Assembly: GCF_016086655.4 (NCBI RefSeq)
Contig: NC_052138.2
Coordinates: forward strand, 31,383,403-31,447,402
Direction: 5' to 3'
Source of the DNA: Lepeophtheirus salmonis
Taxonomy: Eukaryota > Arthropoda > Copepoda > Siphonostomatoida > Caligidae
DNA length: 64,000 nucleotides
Part shown: positions 35,673-46,300 of the stretch, in pieces
How the letters are laid out: each line of letters begins with the position of its first letter
How positions within the stretch are numbered: the stretch's first letter is position 1
The notes under the pieces: generated by a model
The model's database searches: none
What the model was told of the DNA's origin: nothing
The model's input: the letters and a program-made list of their open reading frames with translations, nothing else
Made by a program: the position numbers and the translations under genes

Positions 35673-36609
35673 GTATGTACAGATACTTATCATAATCCAG
35701 GATGTGTCATTGTCTATGTAGATCCATTCATTTCTTCTGTAACGCTCCTATTTATAATTTATTTATAATTCTATATAGGTACATGTACATAAATCCCCCT
35801 AAGGTTAATAAGAGCACGACTTTAGATGCAAAAATTCTCTATAATAATCAACTTGTAGAGATAATTCTAACAAAAGGATGAGATAAAAATTATCATCCAT
35901 ATTAACGTCGACCTTCAAATGGAATGATTGCCATTTTAATATGTTAATAATAGTGTACTGCACATATAATTAGATGTAACAGGCAGAAGATGATGGAAAA
36001 CAACATAAGTTGGTAGTTACTTATTTGATATTTCAAAGACTATTTTGATCTTATGAGTAGTAAAGTAAAATGGAAATAAATACTAATAATAATATCTTAT
36101 CATCAACAGGAGGAAGTTATTCCATTTGGGGATAATCAAAATGTCGGAATATTTTAAAAGAGAAACGCAACCTCTTAAGGAAAATGGCATGTTTTTATTT
36201 TATAACCATAAAGTGGACTCCCACATAATATAGTTTTTGGGGACATAAAGTTCTGTGTTATATGAAATTTCCCTTGTACACAGACAATTTTAGTACTGGA
36301 ACCGCTAAAATAAGGAAAAAAAATTGGTACGTCCACCCTTGACCTTGACCCTTGATTTTTCATCAAAATTTAAAAAAAAAAATGTATTTTATAAATACAT
36401 GTAATATATAGGAGTTATAATATATTTTAGAGGACAAATTCATCAATAAAAATATTTTCATACATATCCTGAAATAATTATTTATATCTCTTTTATTCAT
36501 ATAGCACATGATACTTTCGTCACATAATTTTTACCCCTCATGTGGTCTTATATGTATTGATGAAAATCGATGAAAACATTTTGAGCGTTTTGAAATCCTA
36601 ACAATTTGA
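35673..36609. other. no gene seen
   Basis: AT-rich spacer. The 63-residue minus frame at 36175-36366 has no domain. Confidence 0.45.
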
Positions 36610-36815
36610 ATAATTTTTTGGAGGAGATAAGTTTAGCTGTCATAACATTTATTTACATCAGCTGCAATCATCCGTGACGAGGGATGTGAAGGATACTGAA
36701 ATAAACAAGGACATTGGCAATAATTACTCGGATGTCAATCCTCCATCTTTTATGAGCACACAGGAATGTTCAATAAGGTTTTTGGAAAACTTCTCTCTAG
36801 AACCCCTTGTTTTTA
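36610..36815. repeat. dispersed repeat (copies at 49895, 56010; fragment at 39640)
   Basis: 'ggaggagataagtttagctg', 'acatcagctgcaatcatcc', 'ataaacaaggacattggcaa' and 'ttcaataaggttttt' occur in the same order at 49910-50140 and 56020-56230. The reverse complement of its left part is at 39640-39700. Confidence 0.65.
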
Positions 36816-36978
36816 TTAATCCAGAGCCTTTTTTGACCTTATTTTAGAAGACAAAAAATTAGATATAATACTTCTTTGGAGAAAAGATTTTTTTTTAAAC
36901 CGAACTTTTTCTATGACCTTTTGGTTTTTTTTTTGTAAGAATCTCATAAAATGATCTTTTTCGTTAAACGAAAAAGGG

Positions 36979-37626
36979 GTATCCTGTATTAGTTGGCCAA
37001 TACGTCATACTTTCTCTTTGTATCCACAAATTGGAGACAGCGACAGAGGATAGTTGAAATTCAACCTTTGCAACCTTTTAATAATAAGGAAATTAATTTG
37101 GTACGTCAAGCGTAGGGACGCGAAATGAAGGGAAGAATATATTTGGCTGAGGATGAGAAGACGCGAAGTGAAAGGAAGGATCTCGAATTTCCGAGTTATT
37201 CGGGTAATTCGCACTTCGAAGGGTCACGAAAGTAGATGGAAGGTATTCATTGTGTAGAAGAAGTTGTGAATTTGGCTCTTATGGAGTATTCGGAGGAGGG
37301 GGGGTTAAGTTCTTCCGGAGTCCATCCGTTGACTGAGAGAGGAGGCCGGAGGAGATCATATCTAATTATGTAAGGCATTTAGACTCTTTCTTTTATCTAC
37401 CATGATCATGACAGTAGAATTAACTTCAGGAATACATTGCACGGGAGTCCTAGTGTGCAAATGCCTACTATATTCCTCCATTCACTTCGCGTCCCTACGC
37501 TTGACGTACCAAATTTATTTCCTTAGTGTTAAAAGGTTGTCACGAGTTGAATTTCAACTATCCTCCGTCGCTGTCTCCAATTTGAGGATAGAAAGTATGA
37601 CATATGGTCCAACTTATACAGGATAC
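36979..37626. mobile_element. long-armed foldback element
   Basis: The left arm (36979 to about 37120) and right arm (about 37465 to 37626) are inverted copies. GTATCCTGTATTAGTTGG faces CCAACTTATACAGGATAC at the tips. Inner matches include 'ggagacagcgacagaggata' against 'tatcctccgtcgctgtctcc' and 'ggtacgtcaagcgtagggac' against 'gtccctacgcttgacgtacc'. The unique middle (37120-37465) contains purine-rich sequence with 'gaggaggggggg'. No transposase. The frames at 37005-37214 and 37402-37632 are mirror products of the arms. A MITE-like or Foldback-type element, about 648 bp. Confidence 0.82.
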
Positions 37627-37680
37627 TTTTAAGGTCTACGAGATTTAAAGTTTACAAACCCCCAAACCCATAACTGACAT

Positions 37681-37775
37681 CGTTGTTTCATTGTAGATGT
37701 CTCCTTACGTCATGAGAAGAATACTCCGCTCCATGAGGGGAGTTGGAATAATTCAAATCCGCAAGGATTGAAATC
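37681..37775 (+). other. weak candidate exon or low-AT patch
   Basis: A strong acceptor ('gttgtttcattgtag', AG at about 37694-37695) is followed by a stretch open in one frame (VSLRHEKNTPLHEGSWNNSN then PQGLKS) to a 'cag|gttatc' donor. The implied phase (1-1) suits the alternative phase-1 reading of the 24-nt microexon at 40236. It sits just outside the foldback and could be transposon debris; 'ggggctccctgtaca' follows. Confidence 0.18.
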
Positions 37776-39012
37776 AGGTTATCCGGGGGCTCCCTGTACA
37801 TCATATGTGTATGTCTTAATAATTATTTTTAAAGACTAAATAATATTGAAAGGTGCCCTTGGATGTATCTGTATTAGCATATACTGTACATATATCTAGA
37901 CTTAAAGATCACAAGAGGAAGTATCGTCACGGTGTCAACACATTAATATGCTTTGTGTTTTGGAAACTGCAGTTTGAAAAGATGTTACATTAATTACCTT
38001 TACAGATGAAGACGAGGAGGACCAAAAGTCCTTCATTCAAACCCTCCCATGCATGTACAATATATATTTTTTTATTCTCTATTAGCTATTAGATGCAAGT
38101 ATATGGTCGATAAAAGTCAAAATAGAATTTGGCAATATTTTTTATTCATTATTACTTATGTGAAGTTAAATGTCAGCCATAAAAAAAAGGTTATCAAGGT
38201 GCTGTAGGGGAATATAATCCTTGGAACATATCCGAAACATGTCTTTTTTCTTCATTTATTTTAAATAAATTTATTTCTCGGAATAATTGAGATGTTGCGT
38301 GATTGCATATAACAAAGTTTTACGGAACTTTATCTCTTATGAGTCACAAAACCTTTTTTATAAAAAGCTGTATGTATAAATACAGCTTTTTTATTCAGAT
38401 ATCGGTAATGACATGTTTAATTCATTTTTTTTCATATACATGATTTCATTTTATTAAAGGAAATTATGATTACAAATTACGAAAATATAAAGGCTCTTTC
38501 ATTCTTGAGATAAAAATTCATAACTCACTATTTTTAATTAAGCAAACATCTGGCGGTATGTGGAGGATATCTTCTTTCTTGGTTTATAAAAAAAATGAAA
38601 GATGATGTGAGAGATGAAAAGTGATAAACATTTTTGCCGAACAATTATTTATTTGGCCGAAAATTGATATATAATATTTTGATATATACGATTGTCGATT
38701 GTATATTATGATTCAATTCAAAATGATAGATGATAAATACTAAATATATTCATAAATAAACATTATATAAACACAACAGAAATGGCAAAATGTACATTTG
38801 GCACATTGTCCTTCAGAAAAAAATCGGTCACATGTCCGCTGTCGGTGTAAAATATGTCTGAAAATGGGATAACGGCTTTTTCTAGTGTACAATTTCTAAA
38901 ACCGCTATCATTATTAATTAATTCTTAACAAGGGAACATCTTTGCATGAAGTAATCACAAGTACATGTGCTTATGAAAGACCGAGAGTAACAATGAGGTT
39001 ATGTCTTTCTGG
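37776..39012. other. no gene seen; hairpin at 38361-38392
   Basis: AT-rich. 38361-38372 (TAAAAAGCTGTA) pairs perfectly with 38381-38392 (TACAGCTTTTTT apart from the tip) around an 8-base loop. No other feature. Confidence 0.55.
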
Positions 39013-39575
39013 CAGCCGCGTCTGAAGGGGCTTCTGCGCCCCAAATTAAGGATATTTTGTTTTTTAGTAGAAAAATTAAATATTAGAAATTAAATTAAAT
39101 TTTCCAAAGAACAATTCCAAAAATTTAATTTTACAAATTTTTTTCCAAAAAAAAAAAGTTTTATGTTTATAACTAAGTTTTTTTTAAATGTTTTCAAGAA
39201 AATTAAAAAATGATTTCCAAGAAATTAAATTATTTAAGAATGGCTATGAATTTCTGAAATTTTTTTTCCCAAAATTTTTTTTTTTTTGAAAATTACTATG
39301 GATTTCTTAAATGTTTTATTGAGAAAAAATTAATTTTGTTTGTGAATAGATGTGAATTTTTGATATTATTATTTTTTTGTGAAAACATTTCACATTTGAT
39401 ATATTTTCTCAAAAAATTAATTTTTCTGAATTTTTTTTGGGGAAAATTTTAATTATTTGTGAGTAAATGTTGATTTTTGATATATATATATATTTTTTTT
39501 AATTTAGCATTTGAAATTTTTTTTCTTTGGATCTCTTTTCCAAAAAATTCCAAAAACTAAGCCACCTGATCGTCA
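39013..39575 (-). repeat. Family 2 miniature element, reversed
   Basis: Left 'cagccgcgtctgaaggggct' and 'cgccccaaattaaggatat'. The body has 'tttgtgaatagatgtgaatt' and 'aagaatggctatgaatttct'. The right end decays near 'aagccacctgatcgtc'. Confidence 0.75.
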
Positions 39576-39639
39576 GCGGAGTGTGTTACCCATATACGGA
39601 GTAGAAATTTTTTGTTTATTCACATCCCCCCTCACCCCT

Positions 39640-39715
39640 ACTTGTTGCTGATTTTATGAAACGTCATGACAGCTAAGCTGCTCTCATCCGAAACATTCTT
39701 AAAATTGTTTGGATT
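39640..39715 (-). repeat. fragment of the 36610/49895/56010 repeat, reversed
   Basis: 'gaaacgtcatgacagctaag' matches the complement of 49929-49955 nearly exactly. Confidence 0.6.
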
Positions 39716-39814
39716 ACCACGTTCATATACCGGTTTCTTTTATTTTTGCATACTCGCAGGACATGTTTTACGCATCACTGCAAATGCTTGATTACTTTTT
39801 ATGAAACTCAAACT

Positions 39815-39945
39815 TGTATTGTTCAACGTGAATAAATTATGAGTATTGACAAATGAAACAATATTGGGACACACATATGTGAGTAATGGAAGGGGAATGG
39901 GATTGAATTCGATCATTGATAAATATATTATATAAATCATTATTA
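39815..39945. repeat. direct repeat, copy 1 (copy 2 at 40645-40782)
   Basis: 'gtattgttcaacgtgaa' and, about 90 bases later, 'attcgatcattgata' recur at offset 830 in the same order. The pair brackets the 24-nt candidate microexon. Small frames at 39740-40031 lie inside and are not protein-like. Confidence 0.7.
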
Positions 39946-40235
39946 AAGCTATGAAATTTGTGATCAATATTTGTATAAATTATTGTGGCTACCCAAACAC
40001 TTATTGTCCATAGAATGTGCAATACTAACATTAGCGTTAGCTCACTAACATAAAAATAATAGTTTCATAATTAAGAAAATTGGCAAAATACTATCTGAGT
40101 TTGCGCCTTTTTGTTAATATTTCTTTTTGGAAGAAAGGTTGCGAAATACATCAAAACTACCAATGTGCCCAAATTAATACATTTATTGAATTTACATTGT
40201 CAAGATTATTATTATTATTATAATTTTCTTGGCAG

Positions 40236-40259
40236 TTATCACGACAAGAGCAGTTTATG
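40236..40259 (+). CDS. candidate 24-nt microexon of the membrane-protein gene
   Basis: The acceptor 'attttcttggcag' precedes and the donor 'gtaagaaagg' follows, giving an exon of exactly 24 nt. If spliced in phase 0 to 42871 it reads LSRQEQFM followed by SVSKKKTPTD. If in phase 1 it reads ITTRAVY and then joins the small exon at 40800. Both are open. A 24-nt, frame-neutral cassette is typical of regulated microexons. The splice sites are good, but no transcript evidence is available and the region is AT-rich, so a chance match is possible. Confidence 0.42.
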
Positions 40260-40644
40260 GTAAGAAAGGACTGAAGCAAATATATTTGCGCGGCAAACAT
40301 TTTCTGATATTCTCTTTTTAAAAATTCAAATTTAATTTCGTGTATGTTTTTTTTTAAAAGAAATTTAATAATCTTGTTTTTTTATAAAATAAAATGCTGG
40401 GCCCGTTCGAATTTTTTTTAAAAAGGGCCAATTATTAATATTTATTAATAAAAATAAAATTACCATACACAGGGTCCCCAATTACCAGCATTGTATCACG
40501 TGAAAAACATAACATATTAAGCAACGTCATCACCTTTGATATCTTAAAATCGACTCTTTGCAATAGAGGCAAAGTTTCACCTAGACAAAGATATATCCTT
40601 TATCTAATTAACAGACCCGTTTCGTCACTTTGTTCTATAGCTTT

Positions 40645-40782
40645 GGTATTGTTCAACGTGAACAATTAAATGATGAATATAAAGGAATTGAGACAAAAGT
40701 GTGACAAACACAAAGACTAATGAAGGAATTGATGCAGAATATCATTAAATTCGATCATTGATGGATATAAATCATCATTTAT
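40645..40782. repeat. direct repeat, copy 2
   Basis: Second copy of the 39815-39945 segment; it ends about 18 bases before the acceptor of the candidate exon at 40800. Confidence 0.7.
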
Positions 40783-40799
40783 TATATTCCTTTTTTCAG

Positions 40800-40837
40800 C
40801 ATATTATGCGGGGGAGAGACTACCCCGTCGACGCCAA
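40800..40837 (+). CDS. candidate small exon of the membrane-protein gene
   Basis: The acceptor 'tattccttttttcag' (AG at 40798-40799) is strong and is followed by an unusually G/C-rich stretch. In the frame that enters 42871 in phase 0 it reads YYAGERLPRRRQ, joined to SVSKKK. Donor choice is unclear: GTCGTG after 40837, GTGTAT after 40840, or GTTTTT further on would all keep frame, and none is strong. It needs one base from the previous exon, which the 24-nt microexon can supply. The frame stays open to 40880. Confidence 0.38.
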
Positions 40838-40940
40838 GTCGTGTATCCAATGTTGGTTTTTCTTATTGTATTATTTTAATCAGCTATTTAAATATTGATG
40901 TACACACGTATAAATTATCTGTAGTAGTGTATACCTACTA

Positions 40941-41316
40941 ATGATGCAGATTAAATCCAAAGAGCAGACGACAAATGTATGTTTTATGAGAAACAAATGC
41001 AGACAGAGAACGTTGTGGTGTGCAATAATTCCAATTATAATTCTGATTGTCACTAGTATAATTATTAGCTATAGGTATTTATTGATACCTCTCCACAGCT
41101 TGAAATCCCCAATAATTATTATTACTATTATTGGGGGGTATTAGTGATGTGGAGATCAGAGAAGGAAGAATGAAAACGTAGGAAATAGTGTTGTGTCGGC
41201 ATTATATAGAATGAATACTACAATCCCGTTCAGTTGCGGCTCGGTCCGGTCCAGTTCAGTCCTGCATATCAGTCCTCAAACTTAAATCAACGAAATAAGA
41301 ATGAAAACGTAGTAGG
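40941..41316. other. no supported gene; Family 1 fragment at 41185-41285
   Basis: The 67-residue + frame (40941-41144) is rich in Ile and looks membrane-like, but this follows from 'attatt' repeats. 'agtgttgtgtcggcattat' at 41187 and 'cggtccggtccagttcagtc' at 41244 are Family 1 words just before a full copy. Confidence 0.5.
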
Positions 41317-42039
41317 TAGTGTTGTGTCGATCCTTAGTTGGGACTGACAACTGCAGAGCCGACCTGTGCAGTATCGGTCAGATACAGTTCAGTCCTGCAT
41401 ATTGTTCCTACAACTTTTAAAGTTTGGTCCTTGATGATGTCACTCTGCCTTATTTCTACTTTGTTGAATCAGTTCTAGTACTGACACGATGTTACCTTTA
41501 TTGTAGTACGCAACCTTTCCTCGAAAAAAAGAAAAGCCAGGAATCATATGTTAGTTAGCCATATAAGTACCACAGCAGCTTTATCTTTTAAGTACTCCCA
41601 GACTTCATTGTCATATTTTTATCCAGTTTTTAAAATGAATTACAAACCAGACATCATTTTTATCCAGTTTTTAAAATGAATTACAAATTAAATATGCTTA
41701 ATAAGATCATTAAAACAATACATAGTATTTGATACTGCATATTTTATAAAAGATAGCAATACATTTGTATTATTTCTATATGATAACCAAAATTTCCTAA
41801 TAGAAATAATAAAATGGACAGTTGATATATATATTTGACGAGGGATCAACAATAAATTGTATTCCTGTTCTTATGAAAACGTATAGAATAACTTATTCAA
41901 TTAACCATTAGGGATTCGGGTGCTGGCAGCAAAATGAACAGGGTATTTTTGTGTTAGCGAGGTAAAGCCATGCTGACAGTCCAAAGAATCTGTCCTAAGA
42001 CTGGACCGGACCGAATAAATATGGACTAACACAATACTA
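41317..42039. mobile_element. Family 1 element, long form, clear termini
   Basis: Left TAGTGTTGTGTCGATCC (41317-41333) and right GGACTAACACAATACTA (42023-42039) are inverted copies. GTAGG sits next to both ends, a possible 5-base target duplicate. The interior has the middle words shared with 28745-28815 and 55800-55865, and a 41-bp tandem duplication at 41615-41696. Non-coding, 723 bp. Inserted in the intron between the candidate exon at 40800 and the exon at 42871. Confidence 0.82.
41615..41696. repeat. 41-bp tandem duplication
   Basis: 'atttttatccagtttttaa' and the rest of the unit occur twice head to tail at offset 41, the first unit ending 'accagacatc'. Confidence 0.85.
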
Positions 42040-42870
42040 GTAGGAGAACGTATACTCACATATATATATACGCTTGATGTGAATATCCCGTGATTTTTCC
42101 CATGAAATCCAACACTTTTAGATCTTAAAGATATGCAAATCCTTATTTTAAAAGTGAGAGAAAATCAAAAAGAATTATTCGTATTATTATCAATATGTCC
42201 ATCTTTTAGGATGTGTAACCATACCGGATACTCTCAGGGTCCGTTGGTATCCATTATTATCATATTGTGACTATATTATTATTATTGTTATTAAAATGAG
42301 CAATTTTTGCAAAATTATCCATAAGAGGTGGGAACGTAAACAAAAAATCAAAAACACATGTAGTATGTAAATCCCATGGTTCCAGCTTTATGATGACCCC
42401 CAAAAACAAAACAAAACAAAACAAAGATTGTTTTAAAGAGAGGGGAAAATGTATATTTTAAGCCGTGTATGTTAAATTCATAGGGGAGGCTTATTATATA
42501 TGATGATGAACTGACAATTCCCACAAAAAAAAAATGAAAATTGTAATCACTGCATGCAAAAAAAAATCGCTGTGGAATGGCAGATGTTGCTAATTCCTTG
42601 ACCCTTTTTCTTTCTTTAAAGAAAGAAATTCGCCATATATAAAAAACGAATGAAGTGGTCTATAATTATAGCATACATATATGTACTACAACCATGAACG
42701 AACCCACATTATTTATGCTCAATAATATATGTAAAAGTTTATAATCATTTTACTTCTGCCTCATTTTTTTTTCCGCTTTACTTACCGTTAGAGTTAAAAT
42801 ACGTTGATGTCTCTCCCACGCAAAAGTGTTGCTCTGTTATTAATTATTATAATTGTTTTTCATGTTACAG

Positions 42871-43033
42871 TCCGTGTCAAAAAAGAAAACACCAACGGAT
42901 CTGGCCGGTAACCTTGCGACAAACGACTCCTTGGATAAAATTGAGCAAATTAAAAATTCTCTCATCAAGGATTTAAAAGATGTGGACTTGGTTATGGAAA
43001 CACCTTCTGCAGCCATTTTTACATTAATTATAG
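42871..43033 (+). CDS. penultimate exon of a single-pass membrane protein
   Basis: 54 codons plus one base. The acceptor 'ttgtttttcatgttacag' ends at 42870. The product starts SVSKKKTPTDLAGNLATND, then SLDKIEQIKNSLIKDLKDVD (charged, helix-forming stalk), then METPSAAIFTLII, the first half of a membrane helix. The frame runs on past the exon for 83 bases, but that tail is the Family 1 repeat at 43070. The exon end is set by frame: cutting at ATAG|GCAAGT joins G to GG of the next exon and completes the helix, whereas using GTACAT four bases later loses frame. GCAAGT is the known consensus for rare GC donors. I do not recognise the family. The protein is probably type I (stalk outside, basic residues inside). 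Upstream exons are only tentative. Confidence 0.72.
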
Positions 43034-43074
43034 GCAAGTACATGCATATTATTGAAATAAGAGGGTCGGAAGAA

Positions 43075-43480
43075 GTGTTGTGTACGTCCTTATTATTCGG
43101 TCCATTCCAGTATTAGGATTGGGCCTTCAACACTTAAGACCGTTCGTCCTTGAGACTGATCGTTAGGACTGTCGTTCCTTGGATTTTTTCATAAAAAATA
43201 TTGAGCCAATAAGATATATGAAACATCTATTAAGATTATTGCACATATATTGCAAAAAATATTATATTTTTCATTATGATACAATATAATACCAACATAA
43301 CATATATTTTTGCTTAATTATATAATTTATTATATGAATTAAAGGAATAATTAAAAAGAGAAAAAGCACACTATTTGACGAATTAGTTTGATCCAACAGA
43401 ATAGCTCGGTCTGAACCGGTCTCATATAAAAATTCGGTATAGACCGATTTTACTGATGAATTGTTTATGGCATGACATCA
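43075..43480. repeat. Family 1 miniature element
   Basis: 'gtgttgtgtacgtccttat', 'gttcgtccttgagactgatc', then the 'ttgcacatatattgcaaaaa' interior shared with 17660-17690. It ends 'gaaccggtctcatataaaaa' and 'cggtatagaccgatttta'. Inside the intron. Confidence 0.7.
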
Positions 43481-43544
43481 TATGTATTTTCAGGTACAAT
43501 GACGTTATGTGAAGTTTAAACAGAGATAGCTCAGATTAATTTTG

Positions 43545-43755
43545 ATCCCACCGTCTCTTATATGTATGACTTTTCATAATATATGAGACCTAAAAAAATT
43601 GGTCCATGAAGTGGGACCGAATCAAAATTGGTCCATAAATTGAAACCGAAAAAAATCAGTCCACGGTTTGAGACCGCGGTTTGGATCGAAAAATAGGTAG
43701 AAATCGGTCCAGAAAAAATCACTTAAGACCGAACCGGGAAAAAATTTGGTGCTGG
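43545..43755. repeat. Family 1 fragment
   Basis: Repeated 'ggtccataaattgaaaccg'-type phrases and 'cacggtttgagaccgcgg', matching 29420-29590. The 62-residue minus frame at 43622-43810 is repeat-derived. Confidence 0.55.
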
Positions 43756-45314
43756 ACCTAGTCACAAAACTAATAAATATATTTAGTGTATATTTAACTT
43801 GATAAATCAACCTTTAAAGAAGGTGTTATTATTAGTACCAATAGCACTTTCTTTGCTCTCTACCCCCTATTCTGAGGGTCCGATGTAAAGGACACTCCCG
43901 GTTCCATGGATATATTTTTGTAAGATATGAAGAGACCATAGAATTCAAGACAATTGGAATAATCATGCTTGCAAATTAGGTTGTTTTCTACATTTCCACT
44001 CTTTAAAAAAATGAGTATAATTATGTTGACTCTTTTTTTTTCCTTTTTTAAACCAATCACTCCTTTGATATTTCCCTCATGGGGGAATAAAAGTTATGTC
44101 TGATTATTCCAGATCTCTAGAATTCTATGGACTAGAAAAATGTATCTGTCAACGAATGTGTTTTGTATAAATTTTAAGATACGAATAGAAACATTTTTTT
44201 TATGTTTCGCTTCGACTAAAAGATATATTTTATTTTCTTGAGAAAATACAGACGAGACTAAGTTTGATGAAGACGGGAGAAAAAGAAATAAAACAAAATG
44301 GGATTAATGCAGATGAAATTAAATCTGATTAAAGACCCCGTGCTTGATTGTATTATGAATAAATTTTTATTTAAAAAAATGTGATTTAAAAAAAAAATAC
44401 AAAATTTATTTTATAAAAAAACATCGTTATGAAAATAATCAAAAATTTATTAAACAAAAATATAAATAAAACCAAAAAAGCAATTCAAAATTTTCAAAAA
44501 AAACAAAAAAAATAGCCAAATTTTTTCCTTACAAAAATCAAGATTCGAAGTCTAATTTCTAAGCAACAAACAAAATTTGAAATTGAATTCCAATTTTAAA
44601 TAAAAGATCCAGCACATAAATCTTTGTAATATGTCCACTTGGGGTAAAACCACTAGGACAGCTCCTTATCGGTCTTTTATGTTAACATCAACAGCTGAAA
44701 TAACGTAGTTACTAACTACGTTGTGAAGTTTTATCATTCATAACATCTTTCAAAGAGAAAAGATACCAAAAGTTTAAAGTTAGAGGTGTGTTGCTAAAAC
44801 GTATAATGCTTGACTATTTTAAGTTATAGGTATCATAAAATTATTTCCTTCATTATTCTTCAATAAAACGATAGCAATGGCATATAACTGGAGGACTGAC
44901 AAATTGGTTTTTAGAGCCCTTGAATTGTAGAAAAGATCGTACCCATAAAAAAATACTGTAAGGCTAATTAGTAGATCTAGTATTTTTGAGCTTGGTTTTT
45001 TGACCTAAATAAGCACACAAAAAAGAGCACTAAAATTTTGGAAAATGAGCACCCTAAATATCAAAATTGAGCTACTTGTATTAAAAAAAAAGCATTTTTG
45101 TAATAGTAATTTAAAGTAATTAGTATTTTGTATAATTTATCATAACTTATTGGTATATTCTTGTATATTATATAGACAAATCAAGTTTTCGCAATTTGGC
45201 GTCTAATTGTTTCCTCTTTATTACAAGATTCAAGGTTATTCTAACAGTAAATTTTGGCCTAAATTTCCCCTTCCTCTAGCTGGTTGTTACATATTTGATC
45301 ATGTAATCATTACT

Positions 45315-45510
45315 TGTGTTGTGTCAGTCCAAGCCAGTCCTGCATTACAATACTAAAAATTAAAAAGCTCTGTCCTTGATTGACTCAACTAAATTTCTAA
45401 TTTTTATAATCTGTTCTAGTAATGACAGTCCTAAGGAACGGTATCCGTGACTGATTGAATCGGTCCTAAGATTGGATCGGAACGAATAAATCAGGACTGA
45501 CACAGCACTA
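45315..45510. mobile_element. Family 1 element, short form, clear termini
   Basis: Left TGTGTTGTGTCAGTCC and right GGACTGACACAGCACTA (45494-45510) are inverted copies, 196 bp apart end to end. This is the clearest short form of the family. Inside the GC-AG intron. Confidence 0.85.
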
Positions 45511-45911
45511 ATCTTAAGCCTGATTGCATTATATACACCGTTTTACCTCCAAAAAGAGAGCCTAATGAGGGAAGGTTTTTTGAAGGGGGATTTACCTTTA
45601 AAAAATATCATCAAAAGCTAAATTTACTCTATTTATTGCTTAGTAGTCTTTAAAAAAATGAGCAATTATCTCACAAAATAGGTCAAAGTGAGTGATTCAC
45701 GAATATCTTACAAATTTCCTAAGTCTACTAATTAGGAAATCCGTCCTAGGACCGATCCATCACTAGTTCTACTTAGTATTAGTAGAAAAGTTAAAAGACG
45801 TAGAACTCACCAAATGAACAATGTATTGAAACGTCAGCACATTTCCGCCCCTCAATTACCCTATGTACTACGTACAGACTTAACATGTCATTAATATTAT
45901 CTTCATTTCAG

Positions 45912-46045
45912 GGATGTCATTGAGCCTAGTGTTGGTTATCGTACTGGCTTGTAAGATTCGTGCAAGAAGGAACTTTTTTGGAGTAAAACGCAATGTGATG
46001 ACAGATGCAGATGGAGACTATCTCGTCAATGGAATGTATCTTTAA
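45912..46045 (+). CDS. last exon of a single-pass membrane protein
   Basis: After the two bases that complete a Gly codon it reads MSLSLVLVIVLACKIRARRN, then FFGVKRNVMTDADGDYLVN and GMYL, stop TAA at 46043-46045. The first part finishes the membrane helix begun in the previous exon (about 21 hydrophobic residues in all). KIRARR is a stop-transfer signal. The 30-residue tail is acidic then ends in YLVNGMYL, with Tyr residues that could be sorting or phosphorylation sites (inference). Acceptor 'atcttcatttcag'. C-terminal placement is secure because the stop is followed by AT-rich sequence and an AATAAA. Family not recognised. Confidence 0.75.
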
Positions 46046-46276
46046 TCATATTCGATCAAGAAGTTACATAAATATATTGATATTTTTTATACAACCAAGA
46101 TTATTATATTATATTATAAGATATTCCTTACTCCTAATTCCTTCATAAGAATGTTTTTTTAAGTCAACTTATATATACATGAAACAGCAGGTGGCTCAAG
46201 AAAGAGGTCCTCCTATCAACCTCTTTTCATACCCGACAGTTGGATTTCGTCTTACATACATGTATATATATATAAA

Positions 46277-46282
46277 AATAAA
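46277..46282 (+). terminator. polyadenylation signal AATAAA
   Basis: AATAAA about 230 bases after the stop codon, in 'tataaaaataaagagttc'. It gives a plausible 3-prime end near 46300. Confidence 0.6.
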
Positions 46283-46300
46283 GAGTTCATCAAGAATTAT

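Larger units (their letters stand above)
43034..45911 (+). other. GC-AG intron with Family 1 insertions
   Basis: Starts GCAAGT and ends 'atcttcatttcag' (2878 bases). It contains three Family 1 pieces (43075-43480, 43545-43755, 45315-45510) and an A-rich stretch (44340-44600), but no competing exon. Confidence 0.68.

Noticed and set aside
37005..37632. Two similar small frames on opposite strands
   Set aside because: Mirror products of the arms of the foldback element.
40941..41144. Ile-rich membrane-like frame next to the membrane-protein gene
   Set aside because: Hydrophobicity comes from 'att' repeats; no splice support and a Family 1 piece follows.
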